Assembly (NCBI RefSeq): GCF_030408395.1
Contig: NZ_CP046980.1
Span: 682,001-746,000 of the forward strand
Direction: 5' to 3'
From: Corynebacterium aquatimens
GTDB lineage: Bacteria; Actinomycetota; Actinomycetes; Mycobacteriales; Mycobacteriaceae
DNA length: 64,000 nucleotides
In this document: piece after piece, positions 56,931-64,000 of the stretch
Layout: each line of letters begins with the position of its first letter
Numbering within the stretch: the first letter of the stretch is position 1
Translations under genes and position numbers: made by a program
Notes under the pieces: model-generated
Database searches by the model: none
Seen by the model: only the letters and a program-made list of their open reading frames with translations
Told to the model about the DNA's origin: nothing

Positions 56931-57458
56931 ATGGCCTCCGCAGAAAATTCCGCAACGACCGCCCCTGACGAGGGTGAAAAGACCTCGCCTCGTCGGGGGC
57001 GTCGCCGTGCCACGACGGTGCCGGTGGCCAGCAGGGAAGCCGCCAACAAGGCAAAAAAGCCCGCCCGAAAGCGTCTGGAATCCCTTCGGGGTGACATCGT
57101 CGGCGTCGCCATCTTGATCGGCGTGGTGCTGGTTGTCCTCATCGCGATTGCGGTACCGATGCGCAACTACTACGAGGGCAAGGCGGAAATCGCTCGTCTC
57201 CACGATTCGATCGCCGCGAAAGAGCAGCGTAAAGCAGATCTGGAGGCAGAGCTAGAGCTCTACAACGATCCCGCGTACGCCAAGCAAGAGGCCCGCCGTC
57301 GTTTGGGAATGATTGAGGAAGGCGAAACTGCCTGGCGCATCATGGACCCACGCATGGAGGGCATGGAGCAGCTCACTTCTGAACACAAGCTTGAACCCCA
57401 ATCCCCCAAGCCCTGGGGCGAGGTCATGTGGGATTCGCTGAAGGAGAACCCAAAGTAA
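56931..57458 (+). CDS. divIC: Septum formation initiator, DivIC/FtsB family
   Basis: A 175-residue single-pass membrane protein of the divisome. An N-terminal cytoplasmic tail rich in Ala/Lys/Arg precedes a membrane helix (IVGVAILIGVVLVVLIAIAV, about 62-82), then an extracytoplasmic coiled coil (EIARLHDSIAAKEQRKADLE) and the DPAYAKQEARRRLGMIEEGE motif. It should bridge FtsL and FtsQ. It ends one base before the DUF501 gene. Confidence 0.92.
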   Translation: MASAENSATTAPDEGEKTSPRRGRRRATTVPVASREAANKAKKPARKRLESLRGDIVGVAILIGVVLVVLIAIAVPMRNYYEGKAEIARLHDSIAAKEQRKADLEAELELYNDPAYAKQEARRRLGMIEEGETAWRIMDPRMEGMEQLTSEHKLEPQSPKPWGEVMWDSLKENPK

Positions 57459-58058
57459 ATGGACATGCCCAGCACCGTCGCCACGGCCCTCCCGCGCCAC
57501 CACGAAGTGCCGTCTGAGTCAGACCTGGAGGTCGTCGCTAAGCAGCTTGGCCGTGCCCCTCGCGGCGTTCTCGCGGTCGCTTATCGCACGCCCGACGGCC
57601 AGCCTGCGGTAGTCGCCACCGCGCCCAAGCTTGACGACGGCACGCCGTTCCCCACCTTGTACTACCTGACCGATCCGCGGCTCACAGCAGAAGCATCGCG
57701 GCTTGAAGTAGCGCAAGTGATGAAGTGGATGGAAGGCCGTCTTGCCCACGACGGTGATCTGCAGGCTGATTACCGCGCGGCGCATGAGCATTACTTGTCG
57801 ACGAGGAATGCGATTGAAGACCTAGGCACGACCTTTTCCGGTGGGGGAATGCCCGATCGGGTCAAGTGCCTCCACGTCTTGATCGCGTACGCCTTGGCCG
57901 AAGGACCCGATCGAGTCCGCTTCGGTACAGAAGCTGTGGCGCTCGCTGCTGACCATGCCAACCTTCGTGGCACCGCGATTCCGGCGGAGTGGCCAACAGC
58001 AGATGACCTAGGAATCACAGCGAGCGTGAACGAATTCACTGGAGAGGAACTCGCCTAA
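57459..58058 (+). CDS. DUF501 family protein
   Basis: A 199-residue conserved actinobacterial protein. The signatures LGRAPRGVLAVAYRTPDGQP, FPTLYYLTDPRLTAEASRLE and GGMPDRVKCLHVLIAYALAE define DUF501. The family has no assigned reaction; its constant place between divIC and the exopolyphosphatase suggests a role with one of them. Its stop overlaps the next ATG (TAATG). Confidence 0.92.
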   Translation: MDMPSTVATALPRHHEVPSESDLEVVAKQLGRAPRGVLAVAYRTPDGQPAVVATAPKLDDGTPFPTLYYLTDPRLTAEASRLEVAQVMKWMEGRLAHDGDLQADYRAAHEHYLSTRNAIEDLGTTFSGGGMPDRVKCLHVLIAYALAEGPDRVRFGTEAVALAADHANLRGTAIPAEWPTADDLGITASVNEFTGEELA

Positions 58059-59074
58059 TGGCACAGTTACCAGCTGGCACGAGGGTCGCCGGCGTCGATT
58101 GTGGGACTAATTCCATCCGCTTGCTTATTAGCGAAGTAGAGGAATCTTCCACCGGCACGTCGCTTACAGAAATCACTCGTTCGAACACGATCGTGCGCCT
58201 AGGCCAAGGCGTGGATGAAACCGGTGAGCTTCATCCTGACGCGATCGCGCGCACGCGAGATGCGCTGGCGAATTACGTCGCCGTGATGGAGGCTGAAGGA
58301 GTTTCGGCCGTACGCATGGTCGCAACCTCCGCGACGCGCGATGCCGCCAACAAAGACGCGTTCTTCGACATGACGCGCGAACTGCTGGGACGCATCCAGC
58401 CCGGTGCGTGCGCTGAGGTCATCACGGGCGAGGAAGAAGCACGTTTGTCCTTCCTTGGTGCGACAATCGATGCTCCCGCTGACGCGAAGGGTCCGTTCTG
58501 CGTTGTCGATCTCGGGGGCGGCTCGACTGAGTTCATCGTCGGCACGCGCGATGGCGACATCCTCGGCGCGTACTCGACGCGAATGGGCTGTGTCCGTCTC
58601 ACGGAACGCATCATGGTGACCGATCCCCCGACCGCCATGGAGATCGCCCAGGCCCGCGCGTACGTGGTCTCTCAGATCGAGGAAGCCCTTGTTCACGTCC
58701 CGCTCAGCGGCGCCGAAGTCCTCGTGGGATGCGCCGGTACGTTCACCACTATCAGCGCTTTGACCCTGGGATTGGATTCATACGACCCCGAGCGAATCCA
58801 CATGTCCAAGCTCGACTTCGACGACGTCCGCACAACGACACGGACACTCACAGCCGAGTCCGCCGCCACACGCGCCGCCAATCCGGTGATGCACCCGGGG
58901 CGCGCGGACGTGATCGGGTCCGGCGCCGTGGTCGTGGAAGAAGTTCTTGCCGCCGCCGAACGCGTGGCGGGGATCAATCAGTTGATCGTGAGCGAAAAAG
59001 ACATCCTCGACGGCATCGTCGCAGGCCTAGTCTCGGGTCTCAACTCTGGTCTCGGCCCCAGCAGACCCCAGTAG
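58058..59074 (+). CDS. ppx: Exopolyphosphatase / guanosine pentaphosphatase (Ppx/GppA family)
   Basis: A 338-residue ASKHA-fold enzyme that removes terminal phosphates from polyphosphate or converts pppGpp to ppGpp. Motifs: RVAGVDCGTNSIRLLISEVE, MVATSATRDAANKDAFFDMT, ITGEEEARLSFLGAT and FCVVDLGGGSTEFIVGTRDG. It lacks the C-terminal HD domain of long Ppx proteins, as in the actinobacterial short form. Start coupled to DUF501. Confidence 0.93.
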   Translation: MAQLPAGTRVAGVDCGTNSIRLLISEVEESSTGTSLTEITRSNTIVRLGQGVDETGELHPDAIARTRDALANYVAVMEAEGVSAVRMVATSATRDAANKDAFFDMTRELLGRIQPGACAEVITGEEEARLSFLGATIDAPADAKGPFCVVDLGGGSTEFIVGTRDGDILGAYSTRMGCVRLTERIMVTDPPTAMEIAQARAYVVSQIEEALVHVPLSGAEVLVGCAGTFTTISALTLGLDSYDPERIHMSKLDFDDVRTTTRTLTAESAATRAANPVMHPGRADVIGSGAVVVEEVLAAAERVAGINQLIVSEKDILDGIVAGLVSGLNSGLGPSRPQ

Positions 59075-59089
59075 CCCCCAGCAGACGTT

Positions 59090-59359
59090 TTAGTCTTCGT
59101 CCGGCTCGTAGATTTTATCGTCAGAGGCGTCCGCGATGCTGCCCTTCGACTTTGAGCTCCGGAGGTCTTTGACCTCTTTCATCCGCGGATCCGGATCCAA
59201 CTGATTGGCCAAAGCCTTCCGCGTTGAGTGCAGAGCCTGCTGCGTGATTGGCGAGTTAATCACTTTTCGGGATGTGTCTACGATCTGGTGATAGCGCTTG
59301 CGGCCTGCCTTCGTGCCGAAGACATACCCGGCTGCTGCTCCGACAACGAATTGGATCAT
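59090..59359 (-). CDS. Small YtxH-like protein
   Basis: 89 residues. The N-terminus (MIQFVVGAAAGYVFGTKAGR, then KRYHQIVDTSRKV) is the short Gly/Ala membrane segment plus basic patch typical of YtxH-like/DUF small proteins. The rest is a helical, charged tail ending in an acidic patch. It is read towards ppx; the 3' ends are 15 bases apart. Function unknown. Confidence 0.75.
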   Translation of the reverse strand: MIQFVVGAAAGYVFGTKAGRKRYHQIVDTSRKVINSPITQQALHSTRKALANQLDPDPRMKEVKDLRSSKSKGSIADASDDKIYEPDED

Positions 59360-59431
59360 GCCACCATGCTACCGGTTCCCCTGATGGGCTCCGGCCGGGG
59401 ACCGTCCTGCTGCAGGCCGCCAAGCGGTTGT

Positions 59432-59642
59432 AGTGGGGGTTTTACCCCACTTTTGTTTCGTGACAGGAAAGCCTGCGATACAAAGGAAAGTGCCGCTTGG
59501 CTTAAGTGGCACTTTCGCCCCGTGCGAGAGGGGTCGACCTCGCACGGGGCGTTTTTATGCCCTCATGAATGTAGTGGGCCGTCACCGTTCCAACGTTTTC
59601 GCTCCAGGTCCGCGCCCGCAGGAAACGGCGGTGGCACAAGTG
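59432..59642. other. Hairpin cluster upstream of the tRNA genes
   Basis: Three hairpins follow each other: GTGGGGGTTTTACCCCAC then TTTTG (59432-59454), AAAGTGCC / GGCACTTT (about 59487-59515), and a 12-bp stem GCCCCGTGCGAG / CTCGCACGGGGC followed by GTTTTT (59517-59556). The last is a strong plus-strand terminator although no plus-strand gene precedes it after ppx. The region might encode a small RNA or hold the ppx and tRNA terminators. No protein gene is supported. Confidence 0.6.
59517..59556 (+). terminator. Strong plus-strand terminator hairpin
   Basis: Perfect 12-bp GC-rich stem with a 10-base loop and a GTTTTT tail, in a stretch with no evident plus-strand gene upstream for 440 bases. 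Confidence 0.8.
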
Positions 59643-59716
59643 TGGGGCCAGCGGGGCTCGAACCCGCGACCAGCGGATTATGAGTCCGCGGCTCTAACCG
59701 ACTGAGCTATAGCCCC
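59643..59716 (-). tRNA. tRNA with CAU anticodon (elongator Met or Ile2)
   Basis: A complete cloverleaf on the minus strand: acceptor GGGGCTA / TGGCCCC, D-arm TAGCTCAGTCGG, anticodon loop ACTCATAAT with anticodon CAT, and T-arm GGGTTCGAGCCCC. No CCA is encoded. It is not initiator tRNA because the acceptor 1-72 pair is a normal G-C and the anticodon stem lacks the three G-C pairs. Elongator Met versus lysidine-modified Ile2 cannot be settled by eye. Confidence 0.93.
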
Positions 59717-59893
59717 TTCACGCATTCTCGCCGTTGAAGGTATCCCTCACGACGGTGCGAAAGAAAAGTATAGCTGGCGTGAATCACTTACCTAAATACT
59801 GCTCCGGTGAACTGAAAGTAGGGCATTGTCCAGCGGATTTGTAATGTGGTGCAGTAAGGGGTTAAAGTAACTTCTCGTCGCTTAGAGCGATAT

Positions 59894-59966
59894 TCCCGCA
59901 TAGCTCAGTTGGCAGAGCATTCGACTGTTAATCGAAGGGTCACTGGTTCGAGCCCAGTTGCGGGAG
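59894..59966 (+). tRNA. tRNA-Asn (GTT anticodon)
   Basis: Complete cloverleaf: acceptor TCCCGCA / TGCGGGA, D-arm TAGCTCAGTTGG, anticodon loop CTGTTAA with anticodon GTT, T-arm CTGGTTCGAGCCCAG, discriminator G. No CCA encoded. A terminator follows 10 bases later. Confidence 0.97.
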
Positions 59967-59975
59967 CAACACTTA

Positions 59976-60010
59976 CCGCCTGCCCAGGATGACCAGTGCA
60001 GGCGGTTTTT
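59976..60010 (+). terminator. Rho-independent terminator of tRNA-Asn
   Basis: CCGCCTGC and GCAGGCGG form an 8-bp stem with a 14-base loop, followed by TTTTTG. Confidence 0.9.
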
Positions 60011-60030
60011 GTATTGGGTCGACCCCCAGC

Positions 60031-60110
60031 CTCTCCCGGCCGTTCCCAGCCGCTGCCAGTCTCTCCCGGCCGTTCCCAGCCGCTGCCAGCCTCCTCTAGC
60101 CTCCTCTAGT
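60031..60110. repeat. Tandem 30-bp repeat and CTCCTCTAG repeat
   Basis: Two adjacent 30-base copies (60031-60060 and 60061-60090), starting CTCTCCCGGCCGTTCCCAGC and differing only at the last base, are followed by two copies of CTCCTCTAG (60091-60099, 60101-60109). No gene. Confidence 0.9.
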
Positions 60111-60156
60111 CTGCTCCGATTGCGGTGCTCTCTACTCCAGGATCGCTCGGTGCCCT

Positions 60157-60249
60157 TCGCTGAGTGGCCGAACCACTCAAGGAAATCGCTTGGTCGTGAC
60201 CTGCGAGTTTCCGTGTCAACCATCGCTGAGTGGCCGAACCACTCAAGGA
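60157..60249. repeat. Two identical 27-bp hairpin repeats
   Basis: Exact 27-base direct copies at 60157-60183 and 60223-60249, each containing the palindrome GAGTGG-CCGAA-CCACTC. The centres are 66 bases apart. The region between them is not coding. Confidence 0.9.
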
Positions 60250-60281
60250 TTGGGGCGGACTGGTCACAGGAATTTGGACGC

Positions 60282-60390
60282 TGTAGATCCGTACGAAAAT
60301 TCGGGTGCAAAACCGCAGGTCGTGATTTGGCATTTTCCGAACGGATCTACACCCCGCGCCGAAGCGCCGAAGCGCCGAAGCGCCGAAGCG
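60282..60390. repeat. 11-bp inverted repeat and octamer tandem repeat
   Basis: TGTAGATCCGT (60282-60292) and ACGGATCTACA (60341-60351) are a perfect inverted repeat, extendable to 14 bp with one mismatch. Four tandem copies of GCGCCGAA (60356-60387) follow next to the peptidase stop codon. Confidence 0.85.
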
Positions 60391-60408
60391 CGGCAGGCGG
60401 TGAGGCGG

Positions 60409-61581
60409 CTAGGCGTGGCGCGGTGTGGTGCCGGTGATCGCGGAGGCGAGGAGAGCGGTGAAGAACGGCACGGTGTCGGGGTAGATGAACTCGTGGCGGG
60501 CGTGGGCGCCGCCGCCACCGGCGCCGAGGCCGCAGATGACGGGGGTGCCGATGGCGGAGATGAAGTTGGCGTCCGAGCCGCCGCCGACAGATACGCCTTC
60601 GAGCTCATGGCCGAGGTCTGCGGCGTGGCGTTGGAGGCGCTCGAATAGTTCCTTCGTGGCATCCGTGTAGACCATCGGCGGACGGTTCCAGTTGCGGTCG
60701 GCGGTCACCGTTACTCGCTGGTCGGACCAGGTGATGGCGTCAAAGCCATCGTCGAGACGCTGTGTTTCTTCAGGCACCCAGTGGCGGATGTCCAATGTGG
60801 CTTGGGCGCGGCCGGGGACAACGTTGGCGCCGCTGCCGCCGCTGACAAGGCCCACGTTGATAGTGGTGCCGGCATCGATGTCTTGGAGTTCCACCGCTTT
60901 GAGGCACCACTCCATCAGTGCGATGATCGCGTTTGCGCCCTTTTCCGGCTCCAAGCCCGCGTGCGCTTCAATTCCGTTCGCGGTAACCACCACGTTGCCA
61001 ATGCCTTTACGCGCGACTTTCACCTTGCCGTCGAGGCTCGCTTCCAGCACGAACGCCGCGTCCGCATCGCGTGCGGTGTCTTGGATGATGTGCTGGGACG
61101 AGGGGGAGCCGATCTCCTCATCACCGTTGAACACGTAGGTCACGGTCGGGTGCGGCAGGCCGGCGTCTTTGATCAGCTTTAGTGCCCAAATACCTTGCGT
61201 GAGCCCGATCTTCATGTCGTACAGACCCGGGCCGGACAGCCGTGGACGCGGATCATCATGAGCCGGCGGCGCCCACGCGGAGACGGTCCCTGCCGGCCAC
61301 ACGGTGTCATAGTGCCCCACGATCACCACGGTGCCCGGCAGCGTCCCCTCGTACGTCACAACCGCGATGTTACCTTGGTCCCCGCCGTCGTGCCGCACAC
61401 TTGATGAAGGAGCACCCAATCGCTTCTCGACGAGCCCTAACAGCGCATCCAGGCACTTCTGCAGCGCCGGAAGATCGGACGTGTAGCTGTCAATCGCGAC
61501 CAAACTCAGCGCGTCTTCGATGATCGCATCGAGGTGTTTTTCGACTGTTGGAACGGACACAACGGGTAGCTCGGTACTCAT
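60409..61581 (-). CDS. M20-family metallopeptidase (carboxypeptidase G2/ArgE type)
   Basis: A 390-residue zinc-dependent exopeptidase or deacylase. Metal and catalytic motifs: GTVVIVGHYDTVWPAGTVSA (His/Asp), YDMKIGLTQGI, the catalytic Glu in FNGDEEIGSPSSQHI, and GAGGGGAHARHEFIYPD near the C-terminus. The bacterial dimerisation domain lies between about residues 170 and 290. Glutamate carboxypeptidase-like specificity is likely but unproven. I start at ATG 61581 (MSTELPVVSVPTVEKHLDAI). Confidence 0.9.
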   Translation of the reverse strand: MSTELPVVSVPTVEKHLDAIIEDALSLVAIDSYTSDLPALQKCLDALLGLVEKRLGAPSSSVRHDGGDQGNIAVVTYEGTLPGTVVIVGHYDTVWPAGTVSAWAPPAHDDPRPRLSGPGLYDMKIGLTQGIWALKLIKDAGLPHPTVTYVFNGDEEIGSPSSQHIIQDTARDADAAFVLEASLDGKVKVARKGIGNVVVTANGIEAHAGLEPEKGANAIIALMEWCLKAVELQDIDAGTTINVGLVSGGSGANVVPGRAQATLDIRHWVPEETQRLDDGFDAITWSDQRVTVTADRNWNRPPMVYTDATKELFERLQRHAADLGHELEGVSVGGGSDANFISAIGTPVICGLGAGGGGAHARHEFIYPDTVPFFTALLASAITGTTPRHA

Positions 61582-61597
61582 GGTTCCATCTTGCCTG

Positions 61598-61680
61598 AAA
61601 CCATGCATCCTGTCGGATGCCTATGGTTTGCTTCCTTTGGTCGGGTTTGGTCAGGTTCGGTCGGGTTTAGCCGGGTTAGG
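61598..61680. repeat. Hairpin and GGTTTGG-type repeats between divergent genes
   Basis: AAACCAT-GCATCC (61598-61610) pairs with GGATGC-CT-ATGGTTT (61615-61629), leaving a 2-base bulge and a 4-base loop. Four loose copies of GGTCGGGTTT follow (61637-61680). They lie in the promoter region shared by the peptidase and the secreted-protein gene. Confidence 0.7.
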
Positions 61681-61695
61681 GCACGTGAAACGCTG

Positions 61696-61701
61696 TATTC
61701 T
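61696..61701 (+). promoter_or_regulatory. Leaderless-type -10 box
   Basis: TATTCT ends seven bases before the ATG at 61709; no ribosome site. Confidence 0.5.
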
Positions 61702-61708
61702 TATCGGC

Positions 61709-62422
61709 ATGACTACGCGCGCAGTCCCACGTTGTTCAATCTCCTTGCGGGCAGGTATGTCCGCAGCAGCTGCTCTCGCTCTCAGCCTTACCGGAACCGC
61801 TATTGCATCCGCAGGCGAGATAACCCCGGTATCGGGTGACACCCAAAGCTGTGTGATCACCTACACGGAGGCTGAAATCCCGGTGTTGGCGGCGGCAAGC
61901 TGGAGCGTGGATGCTTTTGGAATTGCAAGTCAGTTTGATGGTGGCGATAACTGGCGAGATGGGCGCACAGCGTATCTTGCGAATAAAGAGACTCTTCGAC
62001 AGGGAATCAGCAAGGGCCAGAACACAGTGACTTTGACGATGCACAAAACTCCATTGGAGCCGAGATATGAGGAGCACACTGTCGGGGATGTGTGGAAGAG
62101 TTTGTTTGACACCACGAGCTCTATAACCCCAGCGCGCTCGGGGCGTGAACCGTACGAGCTCATCGCTTTCCGTGAAAGCGCCGCTTCCTGGGTCGAGGCA
62201 ACGATCGCGAACTGTGGGAAGCCGGCGCCGACGCAGCTGCCTACTGAGCCCGCGATTCTGAAGTCGGCGACCGCGCCGGGGCTGGCGCCGAAGGAAGCGA
62301 TTGGAGTGGTGATGGGACTCCTGGTCGCGCTTGGGTTTGGTGCTGCGCTGGTCAATTTCGTTCCGATATTGCCTGCGTTGCAGACTGAGCTCGATCGGTT
62401 CTTAGGGATGTTGCCGCGCTAA
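61709..62422 (+). CDS. Secreted protein with C-terminal membrane anchor, unknown function
   Basis: A 237-residue product. A signal peptide (SISLRAGMSAAAALALSLTG, cleavage near IASAGEI) is followed by a ~160-residue extracellular domain with two Cys (QSCVITYTEAEI and IANCGKPAP) that likely form a disulfide, a short Pro/Thr linker, and a C-terminal membrane helix (EAIGVVMGLLVALGFGAALV). This layout resembles corynebacterial cell-surface proteins. I do not recognise a domain. The stop overlaps the next ATG (TAATG). Confidence 0.75.
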   Translation: MTTRAVPRCSISLRAGMSAAAALALSLTGTAIASAGEITPVSGDTQSCVITYTEAEIPVLAAASWSVDAFGIASQFDGGDNWRDGRTAYLANKETLRQGISKGQNTVTLTMHKTPLEPRYEEHTVGDVWKSLFDTTSSITPARSGREPYELIAFRESAASWVEATIANCGKPAPTQLPTEPAILKSATAPGLAPKEAIGVVMGLLVALGFGAALVNFVPILPALQTELDRFLGMLPR

Positions 62423-63297
62423 TGGGTACTACTGATCAATTGCAGGCTGCGCTAGACACGGCACTGGCGCGTGGGGCCTGGACGGATGAGGGTTTGGTTG
62501 TTGCTGGGGGGATCGTCGATACGCGAAGTGCGAATGGCTTTGAGTGGTCGACGGGTGACGTGAACGCGGTGTTTGAGCTGGCAAGCGTGACCAAGCTGCT
62601 GGCTGCGTACGCGTGCTTGATGGCGGTGGAAGAAGGCGTTTTTGAATTGGAGACGCCGTGTGGGCAGGAGGGCTCGACGGTACGGCACCTGCTGGCGCAC
62701 ACCTCGGGGGCTGGGTTTTTGACGCGGCAGCGGCAGAAGGCGCCGGGGGAGAGACGCATTTATTCGTCGGCGGGCTTTGAGATTTTAGGCGAGGCGCTCG
62801 AGCGTGAAACGGGGATGTCGTTTGGTGAATATGCCCGCGAAGGTGTGTTCAGGCCGCTGGGTATGGAGTCAACGGAGATCTACGGTTCGCCGGGGCACGA
62901 GGGACGATCCACCGTCGCGGACTTGGGCGTGTTTGCCCGGGAGATTCTGTCCCCGAAACTGCTGGACCCTTCTACTGTGCGGGAGGCGATGACACCGCAA
63001 TTCCCGGATGTCCGCGGGGTGGTGCCTGGGTACGGAATGCAGAAACCGTGTCCGTGGGGCCTTGGGTTTGAGATCAAAGGTGAGAAATCACCGCACTGGA
63101 TGGGCCAGGTCGCGCCACCGGAAACCGTGGGGCACTTTGGGATGTCAGGGACGTGGTTCTGGGCCGTGCCGGAGTGGGCTGATTCGCCGGCGGCGGGGTG
63201 GGCCATGGTCGTTCTGACAAACCGAATGTTTGGTGAGTGGGCCACCGAATTGTGGCCGGAAACCAACACGGAGGTTTTCCGCGCTCTTGGTGCCTAG
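62422..63297 (+). CDS. Serine hydrolase of the beta-lactamase (class C-like) family
   Basis: A 291-residue protein with the SxxK nucleophile motif in FELASVTKLLAAYACLM (Ser-Val-Thr-Lys), the second motif YSSAGFEILGEAL in place of YxN, and the HxG-like HFGMSGTWFWAVPEW. No signal peptide is visible, so it is probably cytoplasmic. Members are esterases, peptidases or D-alanine carboxypeptidases; a true beta-lactamase activity is unlikely. It is coupled to the preceding secreted-protein gene by a 1-base overlap. Confidence 0.87.
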   Translation: MGTTDQLQAALDTALARGAWTDEGLVVAGGIVDTRSANGFEWSTGDVNAVFELASVTKLLAAYACLMAVEEGVFELETPCGQEGSTVRHLLAHTSGAGFLTRQRQKAPGERRIYSSAGFEILGEALERETGMSFGEYAREGVFRPLGMESTEIYGSPGHEGRSTVADLGVFAREILSPKLLDPSTVREAMTPQFPDVRGVVPGYGMQKPCPWGLGFEIKGEKSPHWMGQVAPPETVGHFGMSGTWFWAVPEWADSPAAGWAMVVLTNRMFGEWATELWPETNTEVFRALGA

Positions 63298-63320
63298 CGT
63301 GGGGTGTTGTGCTCACCGGC

Positions 63321-63326
63321 TACGAT
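63321..63326 (+). promoter_or_regulatory. Leaderless-type -10 box
   Basis: TACGAT ends six bases before the GTG at 63333. Confidence 0.4.
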
Positions 63327-63332
63327 ATCGGC

Positions 63333-64000
63333 GTGTATTTCGAAGGTGTAGATGATTCGGTGGGCCGCATCATCGCGGCGCTGGACCTAATTGGGGTGTT
63401 CCTGAACGCCGTGATCGGTGGAACCGTCGCGCGGCGCATGAAGTTTGATGCGGTGGGGTTCATCGTGCTGGCGATCGTGTCCGCTATGGCCGGCGGCGTG
63501 ATCAGGGATGCGATTATTGGCGCAACGCCCGTCAACGCGTTGCGTGACCCGTGGTACATCACCATCGCGCTGGTGGGCGCGCTCGTTGCTTTTCTTGCCA
63601 ATTTCCGTGGTTACGGCTGGGAGCTGGTCCGCTTCCACGGGGACATGATCATCCTGGGCGTGTGGTCCACGACGGGTGCGGCCGCGGCGCTCGCCGCCGG
63701 GGTGAGCTACATCGGATGCGTGTTCATGGGGGTGCTCACGGCCACCGGCGGGATGGTGATCCGGGAAGTGCTTATCGGGCGCATCCCGAGGATTCTCAAC
63801 GACCAGCAGATGTATGTAGTCCCAGCCATAGCGGGGGCGCTAACAGCGATTGCGATCAATGAGATCGGATACCCCACGGTCGCACTATTGGGCGCACCTT
63901 TGGTCGCGTTCACACTGGGCACGGTGGCCTATTGGGCGAAGTGGTACGTGCCAGCCAGTGGAGACTCCGCACCCGTGAACACGTGGTTGCGCGCGCCGTT
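63333..64000 (+). CDS. TRIC-type cation channel family protein (UPF0126), cut by window end
   Basis: 222 codons are visible without a stop; the gene continues beyond the window. The product has two related three-helix units, each with a glycine-rich kink motif (MAGGVIRDAIIGATPVNALR and TGGMVIREVLIGRIPRILND), which is the UPF0126 / trimeric intracellular cation channel architecture. Such proteins carry K+ or Mg2+; the ion here is not known. The start GTG (VYFEGVDDSVGRIIAALDLI) follows a -10 box by six bases. Confidence 0.88.
   Translation, partial: MYFEGVDDSVGRIIAALDLIGVFLNAVIGGTVARRMKFDAVGFIVLAIVSAMAGGVIRDAIIGATPVNALRDPWYITIALVGALVAFLANFRGYGWELVRFHGDMIILGVWSTTGAAAALAAGVSYIGCVFMGVLTATGGMVIREVLIGRIPRILNDQQMYVVPAIAGALTAIAINEIGYPTVALLGAPLVAFTLGTVAYWAKWYVPASGDSAPVNTWLRAP

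Noticed and set aside
59432..59556. Actinobacterial 6C small RNA
   Set aside because: The hairpin loops do not contain the C-runs that define that family on either strand.
59643..59716. Initiator tRNA-Met
   Set aside because: The first base pair of the acceptor stem is a normal G-C and the anticodon stem lacks the three consecutive G-C pairs of initiator tRNA.
59882..60310. 142-codon minus-strand frame with repeated LEWFGHSA
   Set aside because: It crosses tRNA-Asn and its terminator on the opposite strand; the repeated peptide only reflects the 27-bp DNA repeat.
60031..60387. CRISPR array
   Set aside because: There are only two copies of each repeat, spacers are not regular and no cas gene is in the window.
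62422..63297. Beta-lactamase resistance gene
   Set aside because: It lacks a signal peptide and the YxN motif is altered; a general serine hydrolase is more likely.

Overview
The window is chromosomal DNA of an actinobacterium, almost certainly a Corynebacterium. The signs are its gene order (malQ / treS / aecD / brnQ / flavin oxidoreductase; hemW-hrcA-dnaJ2-rsmE-phoH-ybeY-corC-era-recO-uppS; znr-zur opposite glyS; dgt near dnaG; eno-divIC-DUF501-ppx), fairly high GC, many GTG starts, two FadD15-type acyl-CoA synthetases, and many genes with a TANNNT -10 box only 6-8 bases before the start codon (leaderless mRNAs). The species cannot be named from the sequence.

Layout. 1-4.3 kb: a minus-strand GntR regulator followed by an oligopeptide/nickel-type ABC importer (lipoprotein, two permeases, ATPase cut by the window edge). 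4.4-11.8 kb: flavin monooxygenase, BrnQ transporter, maltokinase, trehalose synthase and a MalY/AecD C-S lyase, all on the minus strand. 11.8-18.5 kb: ABC exporter, lipoprotein, esterase, two small membrane proteins and 4-alpha-glucanotransferase MalQ. 18.5-22.8 kb: two tandem acyl-CoA synthetase paralogues separated by a repeat-bearing spacer. 22.9-35.4 kb: a long plus-strand housekeeping run (HemW, HrcA with a perfect CIRCE, DnaJ2, RsmE, PhoH, YbeY, CorC-like protein, pyridoxal kinase, Era, RecO, UppS) ending in a ferritin-VIT fusion. 35.5-42.8 kb: zinc regulators Zur and Znr, GlyS, two small proteins, a large TPM-domain protein and Dgt.

42.8-50.2 kb is a compact copper-resistance cassette: multicopper oxidase and CueP-like lipoprotein on the minus strand, then CopR-CopS, a CopZ-like protein and a CPH-type copper ATPase on the plus strand. 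A CopR box lies in the divergent promoter region and a CsoR-type palindrome precedes the chaperone. It sits between dgt and a membrane-tethered RNase Sa-like ribonuclease with its barstar-like inhibitor. 51.2-59.4 kb returns to core genes (DnaG, MazG-like protein, lytic transglycosylase, enolase, DivIC, DUF501, exopolyphosphatase). 59.4-60.4 kb is a gene-poor kilobase with two tRNAs, several hairpins and short repeats. The window closes with an M20 peptidase, a secreted protein, a serine hydrolase and a truncated TRIC-type channel.

Items most worth a second look: the membrane-anchored ribonuclease/barstar pair; a DnaG that lacks three of the four usual zinc ligands; a GntR gene that appears to start at ATT; the copper cassette with two kinds of copper operator; and two unexplained repeat/hairpin clusters near 20.6 kb and 60.0-60.4 kb.
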